From: a bacterium (Candidatus Blackallbacteria) CG13_big_fil_rev_8_21_14_2_50_49_14
Lineage (GTDB): Bacteria; Cyanobacteriota; Sericytochromatia; UBA7694
DNA: 64,000 nucleotides
Assembly: GCA_002783405.1 (NCBI GenBank)
Contig: PFGG01000041.1
Span: forward strand, 164,722 to 228,721
Direction of reading: 5' to 3'
The translations under genes and the position numbers were made by a program. The notes below the pieces were generated by a model that saw only the letters and a list, made by a program, of their open reading frames with translations, was not told where the DNA came from and did not search any database. This document shows positions 48,929-58,518 of the stretch, one piece after another; positions within the stretch are counted from its first letter, which is position 1, and each line of letters starts with the position of its first letter.

Positions 48929-51900
48929 ATGAGCAGCGCCAGCGCCCCCACCGAAACCCTGAATCCATCGAATCCAGATTTTCAGGAACAGTTGATTCAG
49001 GAGTATCTGCTGGATACGGGTAAAATTACGCCTGAACAGCTTTCTTTGGCCGTGGCCCGCCTGCGTCAGATTAAGATTGAGCAGCAGCGAGAGCAAAAAG
49101 CGGTGAGCTATGCTGTTGATCAGCGCGCCTATTCGCTCAAAAAAATCAACCCCTGGAATGGCGAAGTGCTTGAAGAATTGGTCTTGCCAAGCAGTCGCAA
49201 ATTCAGCCCGCGCTTTTTTGGGGTTGACTGGATCCCCAATGGCAGCGGCTCTGTCTATCTCTTTCATGCCAGCAATGCGCGTGAATTGGGCGAAATTACT
49301 TGGGAAGATGCTGAAAACAGTCTGGGCGGCATCACGGTTTCTGAGCGCTATACCCATCTCTATTTTGGGGAATTGGATGAGCACCCCTACCTTGCATTGA
49401 GCCAGAACCTGCATTATGGCTATTTCCCGATCAAAGCACAGAAATCTTTGCCTCTGGATTTGCACGTTTCCTGTTCTGGTCAGCATATTTTTGTGTCTGA
49501 TCGGGGACGGGGTTCGATTTTTGTGGTCGATACCGAGAGTTTTAAAGTTTCAGGCGTTTTGACCGTGCGCCCAGCAGGCAGTAAAAAGACCCTGAATCTC
49601 TCTCCCAGCCCCGATGGGCTCAAACTGTATATTACAGATAACCAGTCACCCTCTCTGTTTATTGTCAATTTGAAAACCCTGAAAATTAAACGCCAGCCGC
49701 TGCCCTATGGCATTTTGGGGAATATTCAGCTTTCTTCGGATGGCCAGTGGCTCTATTTACAGAGCACCCGCCCGGATGGCAGTGTTGAAATAGTCGTGGT
49801 CGATACCTTGAACCTGCTTCATCTGGCCACGATCCCCCTCAAAGGCAATCTCTTCAGTGGCTTGGATGACCCCTGTGATCTGATGGCGATCAGCCCGTTA
49901 AATAATTTTATGGTCTTTATGACCTATGTGGATGTTCCCGCGATGTTTACCCCCTGGTTGAATATTGTCGATTTGGCCAGCAATAAACTGATTGATCGCT
50001 ATGCGCTCTTTGCCGAAGATACCAAACCCAGCTATCTGGCTTTTGCCATGTCAAAACCCGATGGCTATTTCCGCTCTGATACCAGCATTCTGGATATTCT
50101 GCTCGACAAGGGCTATATCTCTTTTCAGGATGTAGAAGAAGCAGAATGGACCATTCAGGAAACCTTGAATAAAACGGCACCCGAAATTCATTTTGAAGCT
50201 GAGAGCATTGATTCGGATGCCGATCCAGACTTCAGCCAGGCCTTTGAGCTTGACCCTGAGGATGAAGAAGAGCTTGAAGAACTTGAAGCCCAACGCGGGA
50301 ATCCCGAAGAGGACTATCCTGTTTTGAATGAGCATCAGATTGATCCCAGTATTTTGATTCAATTCAAAGAAACGCTGCTGCGGCGTTATGAGTTTGTGCC
50401 GATCAATCAATTGAATGGAATTTTTCGCGTAGCGGCCGTTAACCCCGCTCAGCCCGAAATTGAAATGATTACCCAGAAACTTTTTCCCGATCTGCCACTC
50501 TATCTGATTCCCTTTGAAAGGGATGAGTTTGAGCGCTTTATGCGGGAATTTTATGCGCAAATTATTCACCGCATGAAAAAGATTGTTTCGAAGATGTCGC
50601 CTGCGCAGCGGGATGAATTTGCCAGTACGGCACCCGAAGGGGTGCTTGAGAATTTAATCGAGCAGGGCCTGCCACCTGCTCCCCCTGAGCCTGTAAAAAC
50701 TGAAGCTTCAGCCCCATCTGCACCAGATCATGCCCCATCTGCCAATCTGCCTGCTTCTGTCTCAAAAGAAATTCCACCCGCTCAGCTTGAAGAAAAAAAC
50801 AGCCTTGTCCAGGAACTCACGCGTTCAGAAATGGCTTCAGAAGAAGCTTCCGAGTCTGAGGGGGCTGAAAACTCTGAACAGGAAATTGATTTTGCTGCGC
50901 TCTCAAGCGAGAAACTGAACGAGGCCTTGACCCAGCATTGTTTGAATGAATTCCGCAAAATCTGGGGAATTGATCTCAGCGGTGAAGTGGAGGTGCTCGA
51001 AAAACTGCATCCCTTTATCGATCGGGCGCGTAAGGAATTGATGAGCTTTGATTATACGATTATCCGCATTCCGGATCTTTACAATCAATTTTCACTCGAA
51101 ACCGTGATTACCAAAGAGTCCTTTCTGGCGCTGGCCCGTCAATTGGTGCCTGCTGCGAAACCCAAAGCGTCTGCGGTCGCGCCAAAATCACCCCCCACCA
51201 ATATCCAGGAATTGGCAAGCCGGGTTCAGGATATCGCACAACCAGCAAATACCCCCAAAACCATGCAGTATGAAGCCGATGATCAGGTCTTGCGTGCCGA
51301 TGATCTGCCCAATGACCATTTTCTGATTCACGATCCTGAGCGTCAGCGCATCATTGAATTTACCAATAAGGGGCTGATTACCTGGCAGATTGGGGGCAAA
51401 GACGGCATTGGCCATATGGAATTGCTCGAACCCATGAATCCGATTCGTTTGCCCAGCGGCAATACGCTATTTGCCGATGCTGGCAGCGATACGGTTTACG
51501 AAGTTTCAAAATCTGGGCAAATTCGCTGGCAATTTCCTCCTTCAGATAAATCTTCAGAGATTCGCCTGCATCGCCCTGTGAAAGCCATGCGCAAATTGAA
51601 CGGCAATACGATTATTGTCGATCAGGGCAATCACCGCGTGATTGAAATCAACCCACAGAATAAGATTGTCTGGCAATATGGCATTACCAGCTCGGTGGGC
51701 ATTACCCGTGGCCGGATCTACAGCCCTTCGGATATGCAGGTGCTGAAGGGCGGGCATTTTCTGATCACGGATACTGACAATCACCGCGTGATTGAGGTCA
51801 ACCAGGATGAAGAGATTGTCTGGCAGTTTGGCAATCCTGAAAACAAGCTGGGATCTGGGTATGGCTCCCATTCCAACCAGCTCAATGCCCCTTCACAGGC

Positions 51901-53140
51901 TTTTCGCATGCCCAATGGCAATACCCTGATCGCCGACAGTGAGAACCGGCGTGTGGTGGAAGTGAATCCAGAAAAAGAAATTGTCTGGCTCTTTGATACG
52001 GGGATTGAAAAAGCATCGGGTGGGGCCTTCTCGTTTATCCCCAACCGCATGGTGCGCATGGGCAATGGCAATACTGTGGTTTTCAGCCCGCTCTATGTGA
52101 TAGAAGTGACCCGACTGCTCAAACCACTCTATCTCTATCAATTTGCGACCTTGCCCAAATCCCCTGATTACCATCGGCTGCGTGAAGACAGCGATAAAAT
52201 TGTCGAGCTTTCCAGCAAACCTTCGACCGAACGCATCAATGAAATGGCGCGTCAGGCGGCCCAAAGCTATGTCACCACCAAGGCGAATCTGCTTGATTTG
52301 GAATTGCCTTTGATCGACAAACAGGAAAACCGCGTGTATATCATTAACCGCCAAAAACAGATTGTCTGGCGCTTTGGTGAAAGCCACCCCCGCAGTGCAG
52401 AGTTCATTGAACGCCCCCAATGTGTTGAAATCTCAGATCGTGAAGACAGTGAAGTTTTGCTCACCGATACCGATCGCCACCGCGTGATTAAAATTTACAG
52501 GGCGACCAAAGAAATTCTCTGGCAATACGGCGAAGCTGGGGTGATGGGCAGCCGCCCTGGTCTTTTGGGACATCCCCGCAGTGCCGTGAATACCAACCGT
52601 GGCTCGATACTGGTCACCGATCAGTACAGCGGCCGTGTCTTGGAAATTAACGAACTCAAACAGATTATCTGGAGCTTTGGCGGGTGGGACAATGGCATCA
52701 ATCCGCTCAATGCGCCCTATTATGCAGAAGTTACCCCCGATGATACCGTTCTGATTACCGACTGGAGCAACCACTACGTGATCGAAGTGAATCGTGAGGG
52801 CGAAATTGTCTGGCAATATGGCATGCTGAAAAACCCAGGTTCAGGCCCCCATCAATTGATGTATCCTGAGCGGGCGATTCGTCTCGTCAATGGCAATACC
52901 CTGATTGTGGATACCCGCAACCACCGCGTGATTGAAGTCGATCCGGCTGGGGGTATTTTCTGGCAGTTTGGGGGGTTGCATTCTGAAAAATCGCATAAAA
53001 AGATTTCAAATCCCACGGCAGCCTACCGTCTCGACAATGGCCATACGGTGGTGGTGCACAGTGGCAACCGCCAGGTGCTAGAAGTCACGCATCATTCTGA
53101 AGTGGTCTGGACCTATCTGCTGCCTTCTAAAATCAGATAA
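48929..53140 (+). CDS. Multi-propeller signalling protein with MshEN-like domain and 12 NHL-like repeats
   Basis: The 1403-residue product has no signal peptide. Order: a helical pair (about 20-55, LLDTGKITPEQLSLAV); a beta-propeller (100-375) homologous to that of the gene at 32098; a GspE N-terminal/MshEN-like region (385-545: ILDILLDKGYISFQDVEEAE, then LLRRYEFVPINQLNGIFRVA); a proline- and acid-rich linker (580-655); helices (655-740); and from 780 on twelve repeats of the type NGNTLIVDTRNHRVIEVD ... WQFG. Twelve blades fit two six-bladed propellers. MshEN domains of type IV pilus ATPases bind c-di-GMP, but the binding residues were not verified here. Glycerate kinase follows after eight bases. 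Confidence 0.7.
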   Translation: MSSASAPTETLNPSNPDFQEQLIQEYLLDTGKITPEQLSLAVARLRQIKIEQQREQKAVSYAVDQRAYSLKKINPWNGEVLEELVLPSSRKFSPRFFGVDWIPNGSGSVYLFHASNARELGEITWEDAENSLGGITVSERYTHLYFGELDEHPYLALSQNLHYGYFPIKAQKSLPLDLHVSCSGQHIFVSDRGRGSIFVVDTESFKVSGVLTVRPAGSKKTLNLSPSPDGLKLYITDNQSPSLFIVNLKTLKIKRQPLPYGILGNIQLSSDGQWLYLQSTRPDGSVEIVVVDTLNLLHLATIPLKGNLFSGLDDPCDLMAISPLNNFMVFMTYVDVPAMFTPWLNIVDLASNKLIDRYALFAEDTKPSYLAFAMSKPDGYFRSDTSILDILLDKGYISFQDVEEAEWTIQETLNKTAPEIHFEAESIDSDADPDFSQAFELDPEDEEELEELEAQRGNPEEDYPVLNEHQIDPSILIQFKETLLRRYEFVPINQLNGIFRVAAVNPAQPEIEMITQKLFPDLPLYLIPFERDEFERFMREFYAQIIHRMKKIVSKMSPAQRDEFASTAPEGVLENLIEQGLPPAPPEPVKTEASAPSAPDHAPSANLPASVSKEIPPAQLEEKNSLVQELTRSEMASEEASESEGAENSEQEIDFAALSSEKLNEALTQHCLNEFRKIWGIDLSGEVEVLEKLHPFIDRARKELMSFDYTIIRIPDLYNQFSLETVITKESFLALARQLVPAAKPKASAVAPKSPPTNIQELASRVQDIAQPANTPKTMQYEADDQVLRADDLPNDHFLIHDPERQRIIEFTNKGLITWQIGGKDGIGHMELLEPMNPIRLPSGNTLFADAGSDTVYEVSKSGQIRWQFPPSDKSSEIRLHRPVKAMRKLNGNTIIVDQGNHRVIEINPQNKIVWQYGITSSVGITRGRIYSPSDMQVLKGGHFLITDTDNHRVIEVNQDEEIVWQFGNPENKLGSGYGSHSNQLNAPSQAFRMPNGNTLIADSENRRVVEVNPEKEIVWLFDTGIEKASGGAFSFIPNRMVRMGNGNTVVFSPLYVIEVTRLLKPLYLYQFATLPKSPDYHRLREDSDKIVELSSKPSTERINEMARQAAQSYVTTKANLLDLELPLIDKQENRVYIINRQKQIVWRFGESHPRSAEFIERPQCVEISDREDSEVLLTDTDRHRVIKIYRATKEILWQYGEAGVMGSRPGLLGHPRSAVNTNRGSILVTDQYSGRVLEINELKQIIWSFGGWDNGINPLNAPYYAEVTPDDTVLITDWSNHYVIEVNREGEIVWQYGMLKNPGSGPHQLMYPERAIRLVNGNTLIVDTRNHRVIEVDPAGGIFWQFGGLHSEKSHKKISNPTAAYRLDNGHTVVVHSGNRQVLEVTHHSEVVWTYLLPSKIR

Positions 53141-53148
53141 GTTCGTCC

Positions 53149-54276
53149 ATGCGTGTTCTGCTTGCCTGCGATAAATTCAAGGGGACGCTGACTTCGCGGG
53201 AAGTGGGTGAAGCGCTGGCAGAGGGTTTTCGCAGCTATTCTGATGAATTCGAAATTTGCATCTTTCCTGCCAGTGATGGGGGAGAAGGTTTGCTGGCGGC
53301 CTTGCAGGTTCCCCTCGCTTTGGAATTCAAAACTGTTGAAATTCAAGCCCCGCATGGCGTAAGGGTGAGTTCTCGCTTTGGCTGGGAACCCGCACGCCAA
53401 AGGGCCTGGATTGAATCTGCGCAAGCCCTGGGTTTGGATTTGATTCCGCTTGAAAAACGACATCCCCTTGAACTCACAAGTTATGGTCTGGGCGAATTGC
53501 TTTTGGCGGCAAATAAACTGCAGCCCCACGAGATCCTCGTGGGTTTGGGTTCCAGTGGCACTGTGGATGGAGGAATGGGGCTGGCATCCGCACTGGGGTA
53601 TCGCTTTTACGATGCCCAAGGGAATTTACTTTCGGGTGCTCCTCAGGATTGGGATTTGCTTGAGAAAATCGAGCCAGCTCTCAACCCAGTTGCTTTTCCA
53701 GTGATTCGCATTTTAGCGGATGTGCGCAATCCGCTCTTGGGCGAAGCGGGTGGAGTTCGCGTCTTCAGCGCGCAAAAGGGGGCTTCTGCGCATGAAATTG
53801 AGCGCTTGGAAAAACGGATTCAATCCTGGTTGAAGTTGCTGCTGCCGATTCTACCAGCAGCAGAGCACTGTTCCCGCCTGCCTGGTGCAGGGGCCGCGGG
53901 GGGGCTGGGCTTTGCTCTGGCAGCCCTGACCCAAGCCATTTTGGAATCAGGGGCTGAACGGGTGATCCAGGAGTCTGATTTGGAGCAGGCCATTGCAAAT
54001 GCAGATCTTGTGATCACGGGTGAAGGGGCCTATGATGCGCAGTCTGCCTGGGGAAAATGGCCCCAATATCTTATTCAGACCTGTCAAAAATATGAAAAAC
54101 CAGTCTGTTTGGTCACCGGTCAGACCGTGCAATTGCAAGATCGCCCTGAAGGTCTGCGCCAGACTCTGGATCTGGTCAGTCTGAACCCCCAATGTGCTGT
54201 CTCCAAACGCGCCAGTCTTCAGGCCTTGCATCAAGTGGGCTACCGATTGGCCTCTGAATGGAAACTGGATATCTAG
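53149..54276 (+). CDS. Glycerate kinase (GarK/GlxK family)
   Basis: The 375-residue product belongs to the GarK/GlxK family, which phosphorylates D-glycerate to 2- or 3-phosphoglycerate. Signatures: CDKFKGTLTSREVGEAL, PASDGGEGLLAAL, LVGLGSSGTVDGGMGLASALG, LPGAGAAGGLGFAL and DLVITGEGAYDAQSAWGK. Length is normal. The ATG is eight bases after the large propeller gene on the same strand, so they are likely co-transcribed; no functional link is evident. Other glyoxylate-pathway genes are absent from the window. Confidence 0.9.
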   Translation: MRVLLACDKFKGTLTSREVGEALAEGFRSYSDEFEICIFPASDGGEGLLAALQVPLALEFKTVEIQAPHGVRVSSRFGWEPARQRAWIESAQALGLDLIPLEKRHPLELTSYGLGELLLAANKLQPHEILVGLGSSGTVDGGMGLASALGYRFYDAQGNLLSGAPQDWDLLEKIEPALNPVAFPVIRILADVRNPLLGEAGGVRVFSAQKGASAHEIERLEKRIQSWLKLLLPILPAAEHCSRLPGAGAAGGLGFALAALTQAILESGAERVIQESDLEQAIANADLVITGEGAYDAQSAWGKWPQYLIQTCQKYEKPVCLVTGQTVQLQDRPEGLRQTLDLVSLNPQCAVSKRASLQALHQVGYRLASEWKLDI

Positions 54277-54644
54277 TTTTCGGATGCCGATCAGGATGCC
54301 CGTTGTTTCAAGCGGCGTAATTCATTATTTTTTATATATTTGAATCTCCAATTATTTGTTACACAATTATAAATTTTTTATTGCATCTGTGATATTTCAG
54401 GGCTACAATTTGTAAATTAGTTCACAATGTATTTTTCCTTTCATAAATTTGTAATATTATTTGATGTGATTTTTCCTGTGAATTGTAATAAATCACTTTG
54501 CTCGTTGTGATTGACTCTGAGTTTGGACAAAAAAGTTCTGGCTTGGGAGTTCTGTTCATCTCTCCATTGTGATTCCTGGACTTGATTTGTAGTTTTTAAG
54601 TTTGATCTTTATATCAATTTTAAAAGTGAAAAAGGATTTGACTC
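54277..54644. other. A+T-rich intergenic region before the YfiR-like gene
   Basis: This 368-base stretch has no gene. It is markedly A+T-rich and contains several TGTGAT half-site-like words. A CRP-like 16-mer is listed separately. It presumably carries the promoter of the YfiR-MCP-barrel operon. Confidence 0.5.
54411..54426 (+). promoter_or_regulatory. CRP/FNR-like operator candidate
   Basis: TGTAAATTAGTTCACA matches TGTGA-N6-TCACA with one mismatch in the left half. It lies 219 bases before the YfiR-like start. In such A+T-rich sequence chance occurrence is possible, and no regulator is visible in the window. Confidence 0.25.
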
Positions 54645-55130
54645 ATGAAAACAATGCCCCTTTGCAAAATGATTGCTGCACTTATGATTTTGGTGGGCAG
54701 CATGAGCCTGGGAGCCTCTGTTCTGGCTGCAGGCAGTGAAGATGCTATCAAAGCTGCTTTGCTTTTCAATATTATGAAATTTGTCAAATGGCCTTCTTCC
54801 GGTGCCTTAAAAGTTTGTGCGATTGGGGCGAGTGGTATGACGGGTGCCTTGGAACAAAAATTGAAGGGGCAAAAGATCAATGGACAGGCCGTTAGTTTTA
54901 CAGTGACCAGCGCGGGGTCTGCGACAGCCTGTCAAGTTGCTATTTTTGAGGGGGGGGCGGTGCCTGGAAATTTTAAATCCCTGCCGATTTTAACTGTCGG
55001 AAATGGCGGGATTGTGTCTTTTTCTGTGGCGGGGGGTAAAGTTCAGTTTTCATTGGATCAAACCACTGCCAAGAAAAACAATTTGGGAATCAGTGCTCAA
55101 TTGCTCAAATTAGCGAAATCGGTTCAGTAA
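54645..55130 (+). CDS. YfiR-like (DUF4154) periplasmic protein
   Basis: The 161-residue product has a signal peptide (cleavage near VLAAG at about 28-29). The mature part has the YfiR/DUF4154 pattern: AAGSEDAIKAALLFNIMKFVKWP at the start, LKVCAIG, ACQVAIFEGG, LPILTVGNGGIVSF, then VQFSLDQTTA and GISAQLLKLAKSV at the end. In Pseudomonas YfiR sits in the periplasm and represses the diguanylate cyclase YfiN by binding its periplasmic domain. Here the next gene encodes a chemoreceptor with a similar sensor. AAGGA precedes the ATG. Confidence 0.8.
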   Translation: MKTMPLCKMIAALMILVGSMSLGASVLAAGSEDAIKAALLFNIMKFVKWPSSGALKVCAIGASGMTGALEQKLKGQKINGQAVSFTVTSAGSATACQVAIFEGGAVPGNFKSLPILTVGNGGIVSFSVAGGKVQFSLDQTTAKKNNLGISAQLLKLAKSVQ

Positions 55131-55159
55131 TTTTCTTTTACTCATAACTGGAGTCTTCA

Positions 55160-56911
55160 ATGTTCGAAAAGATCAACCAATTGCCCGTTTCATTAAAAGC
55201 TAAATTGCTGATTGCTATTGGCTTGAATACGGCTGTGATTATTGCCTTGATTTGTACTGCTTTTCTTTGGAATGAAAAAACAACCTTTCATTCTGTCTTG
55301 GAACGCCAGACCCAAGTTTTAGGGGGAATAATTTCTGAAAATGCCTCAGTCTTTCTTGAGTTTGATACGCCTGAAGAAGCAAAAAAATTATTGTCTACAC
55401 TCAAAGTTGAATCTGGTGTAATGGCTGCTGCAGTGTATCGACAAGACAATAAAATTTTTGCACAGTATCTTCGCAAAGGTTCTGAAAAAAGTCCTTTGCC
55501 AACCCTTCCTCAAGAAAACAAGCTTTGGGATGAACAAAGGGGGATCTTAGAAATGTCCCTGCCCATTTTGCTTGAAAAGAAGCAGATTGGGAGGGTTTAT
55601 CTAAAGACCGATTCAGATCATTTTAGACAGAAGTTAAATTCCTCAACGCAATTTGCGTTGGTCTTGGCCTTTGTGGGTATTTTGATCCTTCAGCTGCTCG
55701 GGTATTTCATGATTGACCTGCTCGTAAGCCGACCCTTGAAAATTTCAGCCAAAGTCATTGAAGCCATGGCCCGAGGAGATCTCACCCAAGTTCTTGAAAT
55801 CCATTCCAAAGACGAGGTTGGGTTGATGGCAGATTCTATCAACCAGACGATTGCAGGTATAAAACAGGCAACGGGCCAAGAAGTATTGGATTGGCAAGTG
55901 ATCGCAGAACAGAAAAAACGCGAAGAAATTCAAAAAATCAAAGACGCTGAACAACGCCAGCGGGATGAAGAACAGCGTCGCAAAGACGCCGAACAACGCC
56001 AACGGGATGAGGAACAGCGTCGCAAAGATACAGAGCAACGCCAACGAGATGAGGAACAGCGTTTCAAAGATGCCGAACAACGTGAGAAAGAGAAAGTTCA
56101 ATTGGAACGTGACATGGAGCAGTCTGAAGCCTTAGCCTCAGCCTCTGGTGTTTTTTCTTCCTTGAGTCAAAAACTGAGTCAAAACGCAGATATGACCACT
56201 GAGCAAGCGACTCAGGTTTCGGCTACATTTCAGCAAATGAATACAGAGTTGTATACCATTGCCAGCAGCATGGAAGAAATGCGCGCCAGTATTCAAGAAA
56301 TTAACCGCCACGTTGTCGGTGTAAATCAAATGGGAAATCAAGCCGTTTCAGAGTCCCTTATCACCAATCAAGTGGTGGCTCAGTTGGGGGAAAAAAGCAT
56401 CAGCATTGGGCAAGTCATTCAGTTTATTTCGAGCATTGCCGAGCAAACGAAACTCTTGGCTCTGAATGCTGCCATTGAAGCCGCGCGGGCAGGTGAGTTT
56501 GGCAAAGGTTTTGGCGTGGTCGCAAGTGAAATCAAATCTCTGGCCAAGGAAACCTCGGCGTCGGCCAATTCTATCAGCGAAGAGATATTTGCAATTCAAA
56601 ACGACGTGAACAAAGTGGTCGGAGCGATTGAGAGCATTACTTCAATGATTCAGCAAATCAATGATTTACAAAGTATGATTGCTGCTGCTATTGAGGAGCA
56701 GGCAGCAACAACGCAATCGATTGATTCGAATGTTCAACATGCTGTTGTGGGCAGTCAAAGCATTCTGAAAAGTACCGATCAACTGGTTGAAATTTCACGT
56801 GTAACTTCTCAAGGAGCACAAACTTTGAATGAATCTGCTTTAGAATTGGCCGAAATGGCGAAAGAGCTTCAAAAACAAAATCAAGAGGAGCGGACTCTGG
56901 TTTTTGTTTGA
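55160..56911 (+). CDS. Methyl-accepting chemotaxis protein with CHASE8-like sensor
   Basis: The 583-residue product has a membrane segment (15-37), a periplasmic sensor (38-155), a second membrane segment (163-188), HAMP (189-240), a charged coiled coil with three 14-residue repeats (about 261-307) and the MCP signalling hairpin (340-575). Its tip is [22 protein letters not shown]. The sensor text ([41 protein letters not shown]) resembles the CHASE8 domain of YfiN. The protein should signal to CheA, not make c-di-GMP. No C-terminal CheR-binding pentapeptide is seen. GGAG precedes the ATG, 29 bases after the YfiR-like gene. Confidence 0.85.
   Translation: MFEKINQLPVSLKAKLLIAIGLNTAVIIALICTAFLWNEKTTFHSVLERQTQVLGGIISENASVFLEFDTPEEAKKLLSTLKVESGVMAAAVYRQDNKIFAQYLRKGSEKSPLPTLPQENKLWDEQRGILEMSLPILLEKKQIGRVYLKTDSDHFRQKLNSSTQFALVLAFVGILILQLLGYFMIDLLVSRPLKISAKVIEAMARGDLTQVLEIHSKDEVGLMADSINQTIAGIKQATGQEVLDWQVIAEQKKREEIQKIKDAEQRQRDEEQRRKDAEQRQRDEEQRRKDTEQRQRDEEQRFKDAEQREKEKVQLERDMEQSEALASASGVFSSLSQKLSQNADMTTEQATQVSATFQQMNTELYTIASSMEEMRASIQEINRHVVGVNQMGNQAVSESLITNQVVAQLGEKSISIGQVIQFISSIAEQTKLLALNAAIEAARAGEFGKGFGVVASEIKSLAKETSASANSISEEIFAIQNDVNKVVGAIESITSMIQQINDLQSMIAAAIEEQAATTQSIDSNVQHAVVGSQSILKSTDQLVEISRVTSQGAQTLNESALELAEMAKELQKQNQEERTLVFV
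55940..56080 (+). repeat. Tandem 42-base repeats inside the MCP gene
   Basis: Three units and a partial fourth encode [14 protein letters not shown] with few changes. They fit two heptads each, so gain or loss of a unit keeps frame and coil register. Confidence 0.8.
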
Positions 56912-57033
56912 AGGGACTTTTCAGAAGGAGCCATATTCCAAAGATGGATAAAGGAGGATTTGCTGAACCAGAGATTCTGAAGGAATCAACCAAAAATTTG
57001 TAAGTTCACATGATTATTAAAGGGGTATTTTCA

Positions 57034-58389
57034 ATGAGGTTTAAAAATCTTGCTGCATCACTTTTATTTCTCTTCAGCACGACCCAAGCCGTTTTGGCTC
57101 AAGAAGTGGCTCAAGCTCCACCCACCGATCAATTTTTTGATATGGATATCGAAAGCTTGCTCAATATCGATGTCTCAAAACTTGACAAGAAATTTGTAAT
57201 CTATGGCTATGTCAATGCCAATTTGGAAGAAGTTTTCAATATTCCCAGAATCGGTGCGAATGGACAAACAGAGTCTGAATCAGACCCCTATGAATTTTCG
57301 ATTCCAAATTTTCATATTTATGGAAAAGCCAATCTGTTTGACAATATCGATATTTTGATCAACCTTGCGAAAAGTGGAAATGGACTTGAGATTCGGAATG
57401 CCTGGGGAAATTTTAAGCTCTATCAAGATTTGTTTCAGGTTCGCTTTGGGAAGATGTATCAGAAATTTGGTCTTTACAACGAAAAGCTCGACCAAATTCC
57501 CGTCATTTTGGGGATAGAACCCCCCGAACTCTTTGATCAGGATCATTTGCTTTTACCGCGTACAACCAGTTTGATGCTACACGGAGAGAATACTATCAAT
57601 AACTGGGGCTATGCTTACGCATTGGCAACTGACAATGGCGAAGGAGGGGCCAGTTTGAATACCCTTCCCCTCAGTTGGGATTTGCGTGGCAAAGTCAATC
57701 TGGATTTTGCCCCTTTGAGCAATCCCTCTATTATTTTGGGCACCTCAGGTTTTGTTTCCAGCATAACAGGCGGAAAAGGCACATCAACTGTCGGCCTGGG
57801 CAATGGCTCACCCAGAGGTGGGATTTTGCCCTGGATGTCAGGGGATAATTATATGGTCTTTGGCGGTTTTCTGGAAAGCCAGATTTTTGAAAATCTCAAT
57901 ATTCAGGCGGCATACTGGCATGCGGTTCACAATGGAGAGCGCAATCCTGAAAGCGTATTGAATATAGTACGCAATGGCGGGCTGCTGCCTTCACAGCGTC
58001 AACGTTTTCTTGGCTCCAATTCAAGCAAATCAAACGATGCTTTAAGCGCCTCTGATGTCATTACCCAAGCCAATTATCAGGTTCAGACCTTTTATCTACG
58101 TGCGGGTTATTCTATTCCAACAGATTTTGGAACTTTTACGCCTTACGCCTTCTTGGATTGGATGAGCCATCCTGAAGTGATAGGCAGTAAAACCTATGGC
58201 GGCGACAATGAAGCGGGGATGTCCGATGATGGTGTCTTTTTTAAACCCTCTCTGGGTGTGGTGTATCGGCCAACTCAAAATGTGGCTTTAAAAGTGGATA
58301 GCAGTATGCATATTCAAAAATTCAATGGGGCAACTACCATGTATCCAGAAGTGAGATTTGACGCTTCTTTCGCTTTCTCTACCCAATAG
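57034..58389 (+). CDS. Outer-membrane beta-barrel (porin-like) protein
   Basis: The start at ATG 57034 follows AAAGGGG; an ATG at 57010 lacks one. The 451-residue product has a signal peptide (cleavage near VLAQ-E). Near the mature N-terminus is DIESLLNIDVSKLDKKF, resembling the SLEELLNxxVTSVSKK box of TonB-dependent receptor N-termini, but no full receptor plug follows. The rest alternates amphipathic strands (e.g. IYGKANLFDNIDILINLA, VRFGKMYQKFGLYNE) and ends in FDASFAFSTQ, consistent with a barrel. It is third in the operon with the YfiR-like protein and the MCP, and may help bring in or sense the signal. Confidence 0.6.
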   Translation: MRFKNLAASLLFLFSTTQAVLAQEVAQAPPTDQFFDMDIESLLNIDVSKLDKKFVIYGYVNANLEEVFNIPRIGANGQTESESDPYEFSIPNFHIYGKANLFDNIDILINLAKSGNGLEIRNAWGNFKLYQDLFQVRFGKMYQKFGLYNEKLDQIPVILGIEPPELFDQDHLLLPRTTSLMLHGENTINNWGYAYALATDNGEGGASLNTLPLSWDLRGKVNLDFAPLSNPSIILGTSGFVSSITGGKGTSTVGLGNGSPRGGILPWMSGDNYMVFGGFLESQIFENLNIQAAYWHAVHNGERNPESVLNIVRNGGLLPSQRQRFLGSNSSKSNDALSASDVITQANYQVQTFYLRAGYSIPTDFGTFTPYAFLDWMSHPEVIGSKTYGGDNEAGMSDDGVFFKPSLGVVYRPTQNVALKVDSSMHIQKFNGATTMYPEVRFDASFAFSTQ

Positions 58390-58404
58390 CAATTGCCGCA
58401 AACT

Positions 58405-58438
58405 CAACCGTGTGAAGAGCATTCGCACGGTTTTTTTT
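58405..58438 (+). terminator. Intrinsic terminator of the YfiR-MCP-barrel operon
   Basis: AACCGTGTG (58406-58414) pairs with CGCACGGTT (58424-58432, one G-T pair), followed by eight T. Confidence 0.85.
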
Positions 58439-58518
58439 CAATTTGTGTTTGCAACTGTTCAGATTTCAGGTTAAAAAGACGATAGAAAGACAAGCGAAAA
58501 TCTGTCCTGGAGGACTTC

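Noticed and set aside
48857..49486. 209-codon minus-strand frame at the start of the large propeller gene
   Set aside because: Lies opposite the propeller protein N-terminus, which has a paralogue in this window and so is the true coding strand.
54277..54644. Riboswitch or small RNA in the A+T-rich gap
   Set aside because: No stable paired structure or terminator was visible; only promoter-like and operator-like words.
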